Source of the DNA: Gracilibacillus halotolerans
GTDB taxonomy: Bacteria; Bacillota; Bacilli; Bacillales; Amphibacillaceae
DNA length: 64,000 nucleotides
Assembly (NCBI RefSeq): GCF_014206945.1
Contig: NZ_JACHON010000002.1
Location: forward strand, 1 to 64,000
Direction: 5' to 3'
Of the stretch, positions 43,583 to 52,644 are shown in pieces. Each line of letters begins with the position of its first letter. The stretch's first letter is position 1. The position numbers and the translations under genes are program-made. The notes beneath the pieces were generated by a model. That model worked only from the letters and a program-made list of their open reading frames with translations, was not told the origin of the DNA and searched no databases.

Positions 43583-45550
43583 ATGAGTAACACTCAAACT
43601 TTAGAAACGAAAACACTGGTAGAGGCGATGGAAAGTCGTGCAAAAGAATATAATTCGCTCCGCATTCAGTTTAGAGAATTGAAAACGTCTTTCCATGACA
43701 TCATTAATCTGGATGATTTTAAAGGTAAAACTGCAGAATCAGTGAAAGGCTTTTATCGTGCACAAATCGATGTAGTAGATGCTTGGCTCGATTTTATTGA
43801 TTTGCAGGAGGCCTTTTTCAAAGGAATAAAAGGAATAGCGAGCGATATGGATTTAGGAGAAGACACACTTGTCCATCTGCCGTTCTTAGACAGTGACTTA
43901 AAGAACAGTGAAACTCGTGCTCGACAAATAGTAGATGGTCAAGAGCAAGCCCTTGATGAAATATTTTCTGGAATCAGTGATATTGTCTCCTTAGAACCTT
44001 ATTCAACAAGTCGATTCGACGATCGTATAGATAAAGCCACGAAAACACGGAAGGAAACAAAAGAAAAAGTAGATAGCTTAGACCAAATGCTAGTAGAGCA
44101 CTATGAACAGTCCGAGTACCACGAAAATATCATTGCTGGGTTAATATCTGAATTATACCAGGCTTCTATGCAAGGTGGAGAAGTGAACCCACTCTACTTT
44201 AATGAAGATACATATAGAAATAGTGACATACATACTGCAAAAGAGAAAGCTAAAAAGATTACAGCAGATTACATAAGCTGGCAAGATGATTTAGAGAAAG
44301 CTCGAGAGCTAAAAAATCGTTCTTTTGGAGAGAAGACGTGGGACACAATCTGTACCTTTACTGGAGAGGTAACAGGCTATTACGATATGAAACGAGCGAC
44401 TACTGGTATTGATCCAGTAACAGGTGAAGAATTAACCGATGGTCAACGTGCTACTGCAGCAACATTAGCAGCTGCAGGTTTTATTCCTTTTGTAGGTTGG
44501 GCTGGAAGAGCAGTCAAAGGTGGTCATGCAATCTATAAAACTAGTAAAACCTTCAAGGCTGCAGATAATGCGTTAGATGCCTACCGAACAACCGAAGCTT
44601 TTGATATACTAAGGAAAACGGAGTATGGATTATATGGACTAGCTTCAGCAAATGGATTTAGTGAATACATCACAGGAAAAGATATGTTCGGAGAGGAACT
44701 AACGGAACAGCAACGCCAAAGCAGTCTTACTCAGTCAATACTTTTACTCGCAGCTGGTGGCGGAAGTGTTGCAGTTGATAGAGTACAAGCAAAGAATAGT
44801 GTAAATCACATTTTCCCAACCCCGACCCCTCCGGCAACCAATCCAGGCATCCGCATGCCATGGATGGTTACAAAAGCTTTTGATTTTATGAAAAAACTAA
44901 TTAATATGCAAATACCAACACCTCGATTTGTTCAGGACAGCATGGGCAATAAGTATTTAGTCTTGATGAAATCTGGTAGCGGTGGAGGCGGAAACACCGT
45001 TAAAAGAACAGAATCGAATAAGCAAGATACTTTGAGACAGGTGGAGACTAGTGGTACAGGAAAAGTATATCCAACTAGACAAATAGATTCAGTAACAGAA
45101 GCGCATATAATTGATAGAGTGAAGGAACTAAGAGGAAATTTATCGAGTAAATATAAGAAATCCGGTAATTTTGCTGTTGCCGAAGTGGATGTCAGTGGGA
45201 TAAGCAAATCGGAATTTTATGCTCAAAGTAGCATAAATGAACTTAAGGGAAGTCTTGAGCATAAGGTGCCTGATATTTCTTTACAACCTGAAAATCCAAT
45301 GTTTAAGGCTACAGAAGCAGTTGGTAAAAATGGATTTAATTATTTAAGGAATACAGATACGGAGTATAAAATACTAAATGATATAGCTTCTAGGCTTGGG
45401 GATAATACACAAGCTAGTGGTAGAATTAAGTTATTTACAGAATTGGATACTTGCGACAGTTGTAATAAAGTTATAGCAGAGTTTGCAGCTAAATATAAAA
45501 ATATTGAATTAGAGGTCGTACACAACAATGGTAATAGAATTATTCCTTAA
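43583..45550 (+). CDS. LXG polymorphic toxin with C-terminal deaminase-like domain
   Basis: A 655-residue type VII secretion effector. Residues 1-220 form the LXG helical export domain (LETKTLVEAMESRAKEYNSL). The pre-toxin region has a TGIDPVTGEELTDGQR motif and a glycine-rich hydrophobic stretch near 295-320. The last 130 residues (FAVAEVDVSGIS, DTEYKILNDIASRLG, ELDTCDSC) match my memory of the BURPS668_1122-type toxin deaminases (PF14424): E594 would be the proton shuttle and C624 and C627 zinc ligands. It probably deaminates bases in nucleic acid of competitor cells. AAGGAGGG precedes the ATG. Confidence 0.85.
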   Translation: MSNTQTLETKTLVEAMESRAKEYNSLRIQFRELKTSFHDIINLDDFKGKTAESVKGFYRAQIDVVDAWLDFIDLQEAFFKGIKGIASDMDLGEDTLVHLPFLDSDLKNSETRARQIVDGQEQALDEIFSGISDIVSLEPYSTSRFDDRIDKATKTRKETKEKVDSLDQMLVEHYEQSEYHENIIAGLISELYQASMQGGEVNPLYFNEDTYRNSDIHTAKEKAKKITADYISWQDDLEKARELKNRSFGEKTWDTICTFTGEVTGYYDMKRATTGIDPVTGEELTDGQRATAATLAAAGFIPFVGWAGRAVKGGHAIYKTSKTFKAADNALDAYRTTEAFDILRKTEYGLYGLASANGFSEYITGKDMFGEELTEQQRQSSLTQSILLLAAGGGSVAVDRVQAKNSVNHIFPTPTPPATNPGIRMPWMVTKAFDFMKKLINMQIPTPRFVQDSMGNKYLVLMKSGSGGGGNTVKRTESNKQDTLRQVETSGTGKVYPTRQIDSVTEAHIIDRVKELRGNLSSKYKKSGNFAVAEVDVSGISKSEFYAQSSINELKGSLEHKVPDISLQPENPMFKATEAVGKNGFNYLRNTDTEYKILNDIASRLGDNTQASGRIKLFTELDTCDSCNKVIAEFAAKYKNIELEVVHNNGNRIIP

Positions 45551-45576
45551 ACTAAATTCTTTGGAGGAAAGTAATT

Positions 45577-45933
45577 ATGAAAGATTGGGAGTATAATGAA
45601 TTATTTGAAGCAATTCAGGAGACATATGAAGAGTTGTTAGATGAAGATAGGGGATATAAGTATGCTATAGCAAAACTATCAGATGAGTTTGATAACTTTG
45701 GTAAGATAGAAGATGTTATTGTTGATACTGCTATTGGTGAGATTGCAATTGGACATGATAAAGTTTTTATTGGGCTTATTGAAGGTATAACAAGAAGATT
45801 AAGCAAGTTTAAAGATATAGATGCTTCAAAGGAACTGACAAAAGAGGAAATAGCAGATTTAACTAATAGGATAGAAAAAGTATTAGTGGGTCTTAGTAAA
45901 GTTGAGATAGATTATAACCCATCTGCCGAGTAA
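45577..45933 (+). CDS. Imm3-like immunity protein
   Basis: A 118-residue acidic, helical protein: MKDWEYNELFEAIQETYEEL at the start, KLSDEFDNFGKIEDVIVDTAIGEIAIGHD in the middle, LTKEEIADLTNRIEKVL at the end. The pattern fits the Imm3 family, which is known to be encoded next to deaminase-type polymorphic toxins. It lies 26 bp after the toxin gene with GGAGGAAAG as binding site, and would bind and block the toxin in the producer. A terminator follows. Confidence 0.82.
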   Translation: MKDWEYNELFEAIQETYEELLDEDRGYKYAIAKLSDEFDNFGKIEDVIVDTAIGEIAIGHDKVFIGLIEGITRRLSKFKDIDASKELTKEEIADLTNRIEKVLVGLSKVEIDYNPSAE

Positions 45934-45967
45934 GTTATATTAGATTCTCAACATTAGCTAGCTATAA

Positions 45968-46008
45968 GGAGCACTTGATTGTCTTTTTAGGCAACAAGTG
46001 CTTTTTTT
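45968..46008 (+). terminator. Terminator of the LXG operon
   Basis: AGCACTTG (45970-45977) pairs with CAAGTGCT (45995-46002) and is followed by seven T. Confidence 0.9.
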
Positions 46009-46176
46009 ACTGATATAGGTAAATTAAACGTACATTTTGATTATACAAACTGTCATGATAGTGAATTTGGGCCAACAATAAGAATTAAGTACTTTGAATA
46101 TAAATATATAAGTCAGAATAAGGAGCAATTTGATTTAGACTTAATAGAAGGGATGAAAAAATTCGAAGGAAAATAG
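46009..46176 (+). pseudogene. C-terminal fragment of a DUF600 (YezG-like) immunity gene
   Basis: Frame three reads GKLNVHFDYTNCHDSEFG, then PTIRIKYFEYKYISQN, and ends at TAG 46174-46176. This is the C-terminal third of the DUF600/YezG family, immunity proteins for LXG RNase toxins. There is no start codon, and the frame begins at the terminator hairpin of the toxin operon, so the 5' part has been lost. It suggests that a different toxin-immunity pair once stood here or that this is an orphan immunity relic. Confidence 0.75.
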
Positions 46177-46261
46177 CTGAAAAAGCAGCAGTTGTTCATA
46201 ATTTAAATGACTGCCTCCTTTTTTATAGTTTGTTTATTTTTTTGCTCTGTTAGTTGATATA

Positions 46262-46304
46262 ATGAAAAAAATCAGAACTACCTATTATGTGGCAAGTTCT
46301 GATT
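46262..46304 (-). terminator. Terminator of the minus-strand lipoprotein gene
   Basis: AATCAGAACT (46270-46279) pairs with AGTTCTGATT (46295-46304); on the minus strand it ends in a run of T. Confidence 0.85.
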
Positions 46305-46349
46305 CGTGTAATACCTTCTTCAATTAAAGTGCCTGCTAATGCAAATGAA

Positions 46350-46745
46350 TTATCCCTCTATCAATCCTAAATATCTTATCTTTTTATCATCGACTATAAC
46401 TATATAAATACTACTGTTTTCGACAGGTTCGTATATTTTAGTTCCTACTGTAAGTTGGGAAGCTGTAAAGTTCTCAAATGCATCACCATCAGTAGTTTGT
46501 TTTTTTATCTCGCCAACTTCCTCTCCCAATGTTAAATCATCGTCATATACCCATTCAATACCTTCTGCATTTGTGTATACAATGTCATTTAAAACAAATA
46601 TGTCTGCATCTTTATCATTTTGTAAAATTTGTTCAGCAGTTGGGTTTCCAATATCATTTCCAGACAATTCGGATGTTGTTTGACTATTACAAGCTACCAA
46701 TACAATTGATAAAAGTAAAATTAACAATAGCTTTCTTTTAGTCAT
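46350..46745 (-). CDS. Small unknown lipoprotein
   Basis: A 131-residue lipoprotein with signal peptide and lipobox LVAC (C19). The mature part is acidic, with ADIFVLNDIVYTNAEGIEWV and a C-terminal SIYIVIVDDKKIRYLGLIEG strand pair. I do not recognise a family with known function; similar small lipoproteins are common in Bacillaceae. AAAGGGCTGAT precedes the ATG. It is transcribed alone, toward the LXG operon, and has its own terminator. Confidence 0.72.
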   Translation of the reverse strand: MTKRKLLLILLLSIVLVACNSQTTSELSGNDIGNPTAEQILQNDKDADIFVLNDIVYTNAEGIEWVYDDDLTLGEEVGEIKKQTTDGDAFENFTASQLTVGTKIYEPVENSSIYIVIVDDKKIRYLGLIEG

Positions 46746-47039
46746 CTTAAATCAGCCCTTTACAAAATTAGAGGTTGACAATAGATTTAGTTTCACCTTA
46801 CGCAATTCCTGTCCCGATAGTTGAATAAGCAACAGTGTTTATACAGCAAATTTAGTTAACCTGATTGTATCATAAGTTTCTGAATTTTGTACTAAGTCCC
46901 CTCTATTAATCAAGTCATTCTAATAAATTTGCTTTACCATCAACGAAATACGTAACAGATGTGATTTTTGAGTCTAGAACTATTTCCTGTATTAAAATGG
47001 AAACGTGATATACTATCCTTATAAGTTTCAGAAAAAGGA

Positions 47040-47615
47040 GTGTTAGCTATAAAAAGATTTTGTATGTTTATTACGGCAATTCTATTTTTAACTGCTTGTT
47101 CTGATAATGACGCAACCTACAGCGTAAAAAGTACTTCTCCTTCCGAAGGTGAAAATAAAGAGGGAGTATTAAGTTATAAAGAATTCGAGAATTTATTCGA
47201 AAAACTTTCAGATGAAGTTGAAATTGAAGGCTATATATATAAAGACAGTTCAGATGGTGAAGATGCAATAAGAATAGACGAAGATCTAAGTTTTGGCAAA
47301 CGCAAATGGTTAACTAAAGATGGAGAATCACTCACTGAACCTACGCAAGAAATGTTCTTCTATGAAAATGAAGAGAGTACTAGATTATTAACGATTACTC
47401 TTGCTTACACGGAGAACTTCATCGGAAATGATATGCTTTTTTATAATATTAGCTCAGAGCATGACATTAACGACGAACTCTCTAATAATGAAATTATTGC
47501 GCTAAGTTATAAAAATATCGTTATTAATATCATGCAAACGACTTCCACTGACATAGAGATGGAGGATACTCAAAAAGCAGCAGAGTCTATTATAAAATAT
47601 CTCGAAGCTTATTAA
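47040..47615 (+). CDS. Unknown lipoprotein, unusual start
   Basis: A 191-residue lipoprotein with lipobox LTAC (C20), followed by a low-complexity linker and an acidic mature domain (SYKEFENLFEKLSDEVEIEG, MFFYENEESTRLLTITLAY, DTQKAAESIIKYLEAY). The family is not recognised. The annotated GTG at 47040 overlaps the GGAG binding site. An ATA at 47049, 8 nt after GGAG and reading IKRFCMFIT, is placed where an ATG would be expected (MKRFC...), so an ATG-to-ATA change is likely. It is preceded by no operon partner. Confidence 0.65.
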   Translation: MLAIKRFCMFITAILFLTACSDNDATYSVKSTSPSEGENKEGVLSYKEFENLFEKLSDEVEIEGYIYKDSSDGEDAIRIDEDLSFGKRKWLTKDGESLTEPTQEMFFYENEESTRLLTITLAYTENFIGNDMLFYNISSEHDINDELSNNEIIALSYKNIVINIMQTTSTDIEMEDTQKAAESIIKYLEAY

Positions 47616-47679
47616 TGTTCAACGTTACTCTCTACTGCGAACTACTACTTTCCTAAATTTAATTTTCTTACGTACTAAA

Positions 47680-47728
47680 AACACCTCCAAAAGGCATTTA
47701 CAAACCATTTTGAAGGTGTTCTTTATTT
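47680..47728. terminator. Bidirectional terminator
   Basis: AACACCTCCAAAA (47681-47693) pairs with TTTTGAAGGTGTT (47709-47721, one G-T/mismatch), between convergent genes. Confidence 0.82.
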
Positions 47729-47747
47729 ATCTCATCATCTGTTCATT

Positions 47748-48782
47748 CTAGGCCCTAATTTCACTTCTCATAAATAGAAGATAAGCAATGGCGAAACAAA
47801 TAAGTGTTGCTGCAATCATGCCTGTTAGTTGTGGCCAAATGAGCAACAGACTCTGTGACAAAGGTAAAGGACTAGCCACTGCTCCTACTGTCTGTTCCAT
47901 TGTTAATGGACCTAGACTACGAATACTAGGTGAGAGTAGCGTGGTAGTTGATTCACTAAATAGATAGTTAGGTGACAGTCGTTGTAGGTTCATAATAAGC
48001 TCTTGGCGAAAAATAGCATCGTCGAGAGAAGCGATAGCCTCAGAATTTAGAATAGGTTTTGCTACAAGATTAATAATCATCGAGAAAAAAATTGCGAAAA
48101 ATAACCAAATCGACATGGAAGCTAAAGCTGAAGTAGCTGGCTGTCGGAAGACAACGGAAAATAAGATACCTAGATTTAACCAAAAAGCAATATAGACAAT
48201 ACATAAAAGGAGAAATGCGATAATTCGGAAAAACTCCTCGGCTGTTGGTGGAATTCCTAAAATAATAATGCCAAATGCCATAACTAGCAATCCTAGCGCG
48301 AAAAATAACAAGCTATTAATCAATAAGGCGGCAACAAATTTTCCATTAATGACATAGTCTCTCGGGATTGGCTGTGCCATTAAACGACTTAATGTTCCTT
48401 TATTTCGCTCGGAGTTAATCGCATCAAAACCTAACGCAATTCCTAGTAATGGACCGAGCAAGCCTACAAATGTAATAAAAGGTGGTAATGTTCCGTCACT
48501 CATCGTAAATAATTGTAAAAACAAATAGCCATCTCTTCCAATTGCTTCTGCATTCTCGCTCGCATTTGCAGCATCTTGTATCGTTGTAACTGCTGTATAA
48601 AGCGATCCCACACATGTAAGCAGGATAATTGCGAGTAATATTATAATTCGCCAGCTAGAAATATAATCACTAAATTCTTTTTGAACAATCGCCCAAAATG
48701 TATGAGCGTCACCTCTTGATGTGCTTTCTTGATTATTTTTCGTTACCAACGTTAGTCTCTTTTTTATCGTGGCGATGTTCAT
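47748..48782 (-). CDS. ABC-2 type transporter permease
   Basis: About 344 residues with six membrane helices and a large extracytoplasmic loop. The ERNKGTLSRLMAQPIPRDYVING segment is typical of ABC-2 permeases of the NosY/YhaP type. It is the last gene of a NEW3-domain/ATPase/permease operon. I start at the ATG at 48782 (MNIATIKKR), 8 nt after GGAGG; a longer frame from 48821 lies inside the ATPase gene. The start overlaps the ATPase gene by 50 bp. Cargo is unknown. Confidence 0.85.
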   Translation of the reverse strand: MNIATIKKRLTLVTKNNQESTSRGDAHTFWAIVQKEFSDYISSWRIIILLAIILLTCVGSLYTAVTTIQDAANASENAEAIGRDGYLFLQLFTMSDGTLPPFITFVGLLGPLLGIALGFDAINSERNKGTLSRLMAQPIPRDYVINGKFVAALLINSLLFFALGLLVMAFGIIILGIPPTAEEFFRIIAFLLLCIVYIAFWLNLGILFSVVFRQPATSALASMSIWLFFAIFFSMIINLVAKPILNSEAIASLDDAIFRQELIMNLQRLSPNYLFSESTTTLLSPSIRSLGPLTMEQTVGAVASPLPLSQSLLLIWPQLTGMIAATLICFAIAYLLFMRSEIRA

Positions 48783-49722
48783 CTTTCTCGCCTCCTTCAA
48801 AGTATCGGTGATAAATCTCATCTAAACCAAAATCTTTTTTCTGAATTTCATATAATGCTGAACCAGATTCAACAATTACCTTACTAATTTCAGCTGCAAC
48901 ATCTTCTTCGCAGTATAGTTCTAATACATTGTCTACTTTTTCTATACGGTGGACTTGTGGAATATCTTTTAGTTTTTCAATAAGTGTTTCATTTGCTGGA
49001 TTGGCAATAACTTTAATGACAAATGGCGCTGTTAAAAATAACTGCTTCCCTAAACTTTCCGTATTACCTGATGCAAGAAGTTCACCTTTTACAAAGATGC
49101 CAACTCGGTCACATATTTGTTGTACTTGATGTAGCTGGTGAGATGAAAGTAAAACGGTAAGCGCTTCTTCTTCATTCAGTTGACGAATTAGATTTAGAAA
49201 ATCTCGGACTCCTTCTGGATCAATACCTAATGTTGGTTCATCGAGAATAATGACACTTGGATTTTTCATTAATACATCTGCTAAGCCTAATCTTTGCCTC
49301 ATCCCGCGAGAATATTTCCCTGTTTTTTTATCCGCGGCATCAACCAAATTAACTTTCTGTAATAAGTCATTGGCTCTTTTTTCGGCTTCTTCTTTCGGAA
49401 TACCGTTTAGTTGTGCTGTATAAATTAAGTTCTGCCAACCTGTCATGTGTTGATAAAATCCGACATCGTCTGGTAAATAGCCTACTTCTTTTTTTACATC
49501 GAGAGGATTACGCGTAGGATTCCAACCACATACAGATATTGAACCGGATGTTGGCTCACTAAGCCCTAGCATCATTAAAATAGTCGTTGTTTTACCAGCG
49601 CCGTTCGGACCAAGTAAACCAAAAATCTCACCTTTTTCAATGGAAAGAGATAAATGATTAACCGCAAGCTGCTCATCATATTTCTTTGTGATATTTTCCA
49701 ATTGTATGATTGGATTTATCAA
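48733..49722 (-). CDS. ABC transporter ATP-binding protein
   Basis: A 329-residue ATPase of the CcmA/NodI class with Walker A (GPNGAGKTT), the DVGFYQHMTGWQNL region, signature SRGMRQRLGL, Walker B (VIILDEPTLGID) and H-loop (SSHQLHQV). The C-terminal 100 residues form an accessory domain ending in a charged tail (EGGEKDEHRHDKKETN). It drives export by the downstream permease. Its start is 2 bp from the end of the NEW3 gene, after GGAGGAGATAACG. Confidence 0.9.
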   Translation of the reverse strand: MINPIIQLENITKKYDEQLAVNHLSLSIEKGEIFGLLGPNGAGKTTTILMMLGLSEPTSGSISVCGWNPTRNPLDVKKEVGYLPDDVGFYQHMTGWQNLIYTAQLNGIPKEEAEKRANDLLQKVNLVDAADKKTGKYSRGMRQRLGLADVLMKNPSVIILDEPTLGIDPEGVRDFLNLIRQLNEEEALTVLLSSHQLHQVQQICDRVGIFVKGELLASGNTESLGKQLFLTAPFVIKVIANPANETLIEKLKDIPQVHRIEKVDNVLELYCEEDVAAEISKVIVESGSALYEIQKKDFGLDEIYHRYFEGGEKDEHRHDKKETNVGNEK

Positions 49723-49724
49723 CG

Positions 49725-50888
49725 TTATCTCCTCCCGTATTTTCTAACGATATAATAAAGTCCTGCTACAACTCCTACAATGATTAGAACAGCTACAATT
49801 CCCCAGAGGGTGGATGTTTTTACAGCGATTCGATAGGTTGCCTCAGCTGATTTCTCTGCCGACTTAGCCGTAAATGAAGCGACATAATCTCCTGCTATAG
49901 CATCGCTAGAAGCTTCAATGGTAGCTTTAACTGTTTCAGATTTACCAGGCTCTATCTCAGGAATTGTTTCCTTATCGAATTCTGTTTCCCAGTCAGGTGG
50001 TGTGGTCGCACTTAATTCAATGTCTGTAAGTGTAGCGGTTCCTGTGTTTTTAATGACAAGCTCTACGGTTTTGTCTTGTCCAGCTGTAATATTAGTACTC
50101 AGATTACCTTCAGGAGTAGTTAATTCCATATCGTAGGATCCGGTAATAGTAGCTTCTAGTTCCAAATCAGCTGTCATATTGCCACTTTCGGCTCGAATAG
50201 GAATTTTGTACGTTCCTTCAGCGATGCTTTCTGGTGGTGTTACCTTAACATTAATGTTAGCAGTGCCATTTGGTTCGACACTAATGGATGAAATAGAATC
50301 GCTACCTGATTTAAAGGCAACGCCCCATCCACTTTCTGCTTTGGAGCTCAATGCATAGTTTTGTTCTTCTGCTGTACGGTTACGCAAAGTAATAGAATAT
50401 GAGAAGTCAGAATCTGCATGACCTTGTAAATTTGTTTGGTCACTTGTTAGTTCTGTTGCCAATGTACCTTGTTCACTTATCGTAACGACAAACGGCAATC
50501 TAGTTTTATTATTTCCATCCGAAGCTACTAAACTAAAACGATAGTCTGCCTTTTTCACCTCTAACGGAGTAGTAATATCTAATGTAATAACCTCTTCACT
50601 ATTCGCGCGAACGGATAATTCCTTGATTTCTCTACCACCAGCCGTTAAGCTGTATTCCCATTCTTTCGGAAAATCTTCCAATGAGAAAGACATATTTTGA
50701 ATCGAAGAACTGTCATTAATAACATCAACAGAATAGTTAATTGTTTCACCTGGAGTTGCAGATAACCCTGTGTAAGGTGTAAATAGAGACACTCCTTCCA
50801 CAGCCTCTAAGGATGTAGGTTTAATCAACGAGAATGATAGTAGAAAAATAAGAAAATAAGATAAGATTTTTTTTTGTTTGTTAAACAT
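49725..50888 (-). CDS. NEW3-domain secreted membrane-anchored protein
   Basis: About 387 residues: signal peptide (FLIFLLSFSLIKPTSLEA), then three or more NEW3/CARDB-like Ig-fold repeats (SATPGETINYSVDVIND near 45, TGSYDMELTTPEGNLSTNI near 255, PGKSETVKATIEA near 325), and a C-terminal anchor helix (TLWGIVAVLIIVGVVAGLYY) with a basic tail. It would sit outside the cell, tied to the membrane. It heads an operon with an ABC ATPase and permease, so it is probably an external partner of that exporter. I use the ATG at 50888, after GGGAGGAATAG. Confidence 0.85.
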   Translation of the reverse strand: MFNKQKKILSYFLIFLLSFSLIKPTSLEAVEGVSLFTPYTGLSATPGETINYSVDVINDSSSIQNMSFSLEDFPKEWEYSLTAGGREIKELSVRANSEEVITLDITTPLEVKKADYRFSLVASDGNNKTRLPFVVTISEQGTLATELTSDQTNLQGHADSDFSYSITLRNRTAEEQNYALSSKAESGWGVAFKSGSDSISSISVEPNGTANINVKVTPPESIAEGTYKIPIRAESGNMTADLELEATITGSYDMELTTPEGNLSTNITAGQDKTVELVIKNTGTATLTDIELSATTPPDWETEFDKETIPEIEPGKSETVKATIEASSDAIAGDYVASFTAKSAEKSAEATYRIAVKTSTLWGIVAVLIIVGVVAGLYYIVRKYGRR

Positions 50889-51026
50889 ATTCTCTATTCC
50901 TCCCTTTTTTAATGGTTCACTTACGATACGCAAATAAAATTAATTTGGATTTATAGAATTGAATTTTTTTTAGAAATTTTTAAAATAATAAGTAAAGAGG
51001 ATTGTAAGAGGGAGGTTAGGGTTAGA

Positions 51027-51611
51027 ATGAATGAAAAAGAACTGGTCCGATTACTTAGTGAAATGGCGAATGGATCGAAACAGGCGTTTGATCAGTTCTA
51101 TGAAACTACGATTTCTTTTGTTTATCAAATTGCTTTATCTATTGTTCATAACCATGCTGAAGCAGAAGATATTTGTCATGATGTTTTTTTAGAAGTTTAC
51201 GGGAAAGCGAAGCAATATTCTGAGGATAGAGGCTCAGTGAAAGCGTGGCTAGCGGTTAGAACAAGGAGCAGATCATTGGATCGATTAAGAAGGAACAAAT
51301 GGCTTCTAACGGATCGATTGGAAGAATTAGTTGATAAGAAAGGGAAAGTACCTGCTACTGAACTATACTTTTTGCAATCCATAGAAAAGCACATATTGAT
51401 AGATGCGTTAAAAGAAATACCAGAAAACCAAAGACAAGCTATCATTCGTTCCTACTTTCATGATGAAACTCACGGTGAGATTGCATTGAAAATGAATAAA
51501 CCTTTAGGGTCTGTAAAGTCATTTATTCGTTATGGTATAAACAATTTACAGAAACAAAAATCACTCGTTCAATGGGTGATGGGAGGAAGTAGGGGTGAGA
51601 AAAATGAATAA
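51027..51611 (+). CDS. ECF-type sigma-70 family sigma factor
   Basis: A 194-residue sigma factor. Region 2 is at 20-95 (AEAEDICHDVFLEVY; RGSVKAWLAVRTRSRSLDRLRR) and region 4 at 125-180 (DALKEIPENQRQAIIRSYF; GEIALKMNKPLGSVKSFIRYG). It directs RNA polymerase to a stress regulon. The next gene overlaps it and encodes an RskA-like anti-sigma factor, which marks it as the SigK-type ECF group. GGGAGGTTAGGG precedes the ATG. It is divergent from the NEW3/ABC operon, which may be one of its targets, as an inference from position. Confidence 0.9.
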   Translation: MNEKELVRLLSEMANGSKQAFDQFYETTISFVYQIALSIVHNHAEAEDICHDVFLEVYGKAKQYSEDRGSVKAWLAVRTRSRSLDRLRRNKWLLTDRLEELVDKKGKVPATELYFLQSIEKHILIDALKEIPENQRQAIIRSYFHDETHGEIALKMNKPLGSVKSFIRYGINNLQKQKSLVQWVMGGSRGEKNE

Positions 51612-52320
51612 GAAAAACCACTTACAAGAAGAAGTCATCATTGATTATCTGTTAGAAAACATAGAGGATGACAAAACGGAGCTAGTCGAAGAACATCTTC
51701 AACAGTGTAAAAAGTGTAAGGAAATGCTGAATGAATGGGAGCTTCTACTACATCAAAAGGAACCTCTAGAATTTGAGACTGACACTTTGAAGCATAAAAT
51801 ATGGGAGAGTATAGAAAAAGAGAATGCTCGTCGTAACAACCGTTGGAATTGGCTGAAAAAGCCTCCGTTTGCTATTGCCTCTGTTGTAGCAGCTATTTTT
51901 CTCATTCTTTTTGTGTTTGAAGCGTACCAAAAACCTATAGTTTCTAACTATCAGATGAAAGAAAATGACAATATCCCCGTAGAGACAATGGAAGAAAAAC
52001 GTTATACAGATCAATTAATGATTGTGCCAGTATCACAATTTCCGAATTTAGACGGACAGATGTGGGTGAACGAACATACAAATGAAATGTTATTAGAATT
52101 AAATGGTCTAAATATAATGCCTAATCATGATTACCAATTATGGATTATATACAGAGATGACAAAATAGACGATGAAATCATTCCGGTTCAAGATGGTACC
52201 ACACGGATGTTCTTTCAAGGAATTCCTGTTGAACAATTTAAACGAGTAAAAGGTAGTGTGGAACCAATCGGAGGAAGTCCAGAGCAAACAGGACCAGATA
52301 CGTTCTATATTGAATTTTAA
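51595..52320 (+). CDS. RskA-like membrane anti-sigma factor
   Basis: A 241-residue protein with a zinc-binding anti-sigma domain (H34, C38, C41 in EEHLQQCKKCKE), one transmembrane helix at about 88-106 (AIASVVAAIFLILFVF), and an extracytoplasmic RskA domain (YQLWIIYRDDK; VKGSVEPIGGSPEQTG). It holds the sigma factor at the membrane until a signal triggers proteolysis. It overlaps the sigma gene by 17 bp. GTG 51595 lies 8 nt after GGAGG; ATG 51604 is an alternative. Confidence 0.88.
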   Translation: MRKMNKKNHLQEEVIIDYLLENIEDDKTELVEEHLQQCKKCKEMLNEWELLLHQKEPLEFETDTLKHKIWESIEKENARRNNRWNWLKKPPFAIASVVAAIFLILFVFEAYQKPIVSNYQMKENDNIPVETMEEKRYTDQLMIVPVSQFPNLDGQMWVNEHTNEMLLELNGLNIMPNHDYQLWIIYRDDKIDDEIIPVQDGTTRMFFQGIPVEQFKRVKGSVEPIGGSPEQTGPDTFYIEF

Positions 52321-52420
52321 GTGAATTATGGAAGCGGAAAATGTGGTAATAGTTCGTTTGTAATTGCCTGTATTTGAACGTTAGAAAAGTATAAGGAAGT
52401 AAAGGAATAAAATTTTATAC

Positions 52421-52462
52421 TTTAGCCATGTCCAAGTCATTTAGGGATATGGCTTGTTTCTC
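52421..52462 (+). terminator. Terminator-like hairpin after the anti-sigma gene
   Basis: AGCCATGTCC (52424-52433) pairs with GGATATGGCT (52445-52454), followed by TGTTTCTC. Confidence 0.75.
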
Positions 52463-52470
52463 TACCATTT

Positions 52471-52644
52471 GCAAAAAATCGTACAGAGATTGTTGATGAG
52501 TGCCTTAATAGATTAAATGCTGAATTGAAGAATGGCGATTGGCATAAGAAATATGCAGATGTACTTCAATTGAAGAAGTATGACTGCGGCCATTTCTTTT
52601 TAATAGTTAAGTCATCACCTAAATATTTACGTATGGAACAGTGA
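52471..52644 (+). pseudogene. C-terminal remnant, methyltransferase-like
   Basis: A 57-codon frame without start codon reads NRTEIVDECLNRLNAELKNG, then DWHKKYADVLQLKKYD and CGHFFLIVK, ending at TGA 52642-52644. The shape recalls the last 50 residues of class I SAM-dependent methyltransferases (a helix, D/N-G-x-W, then Y-D-x-G and a final strand). The rest of the gene is absent. Low confidence in the family; the coding character of the stretch is clearer than its identity. Confidence 0.45.
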
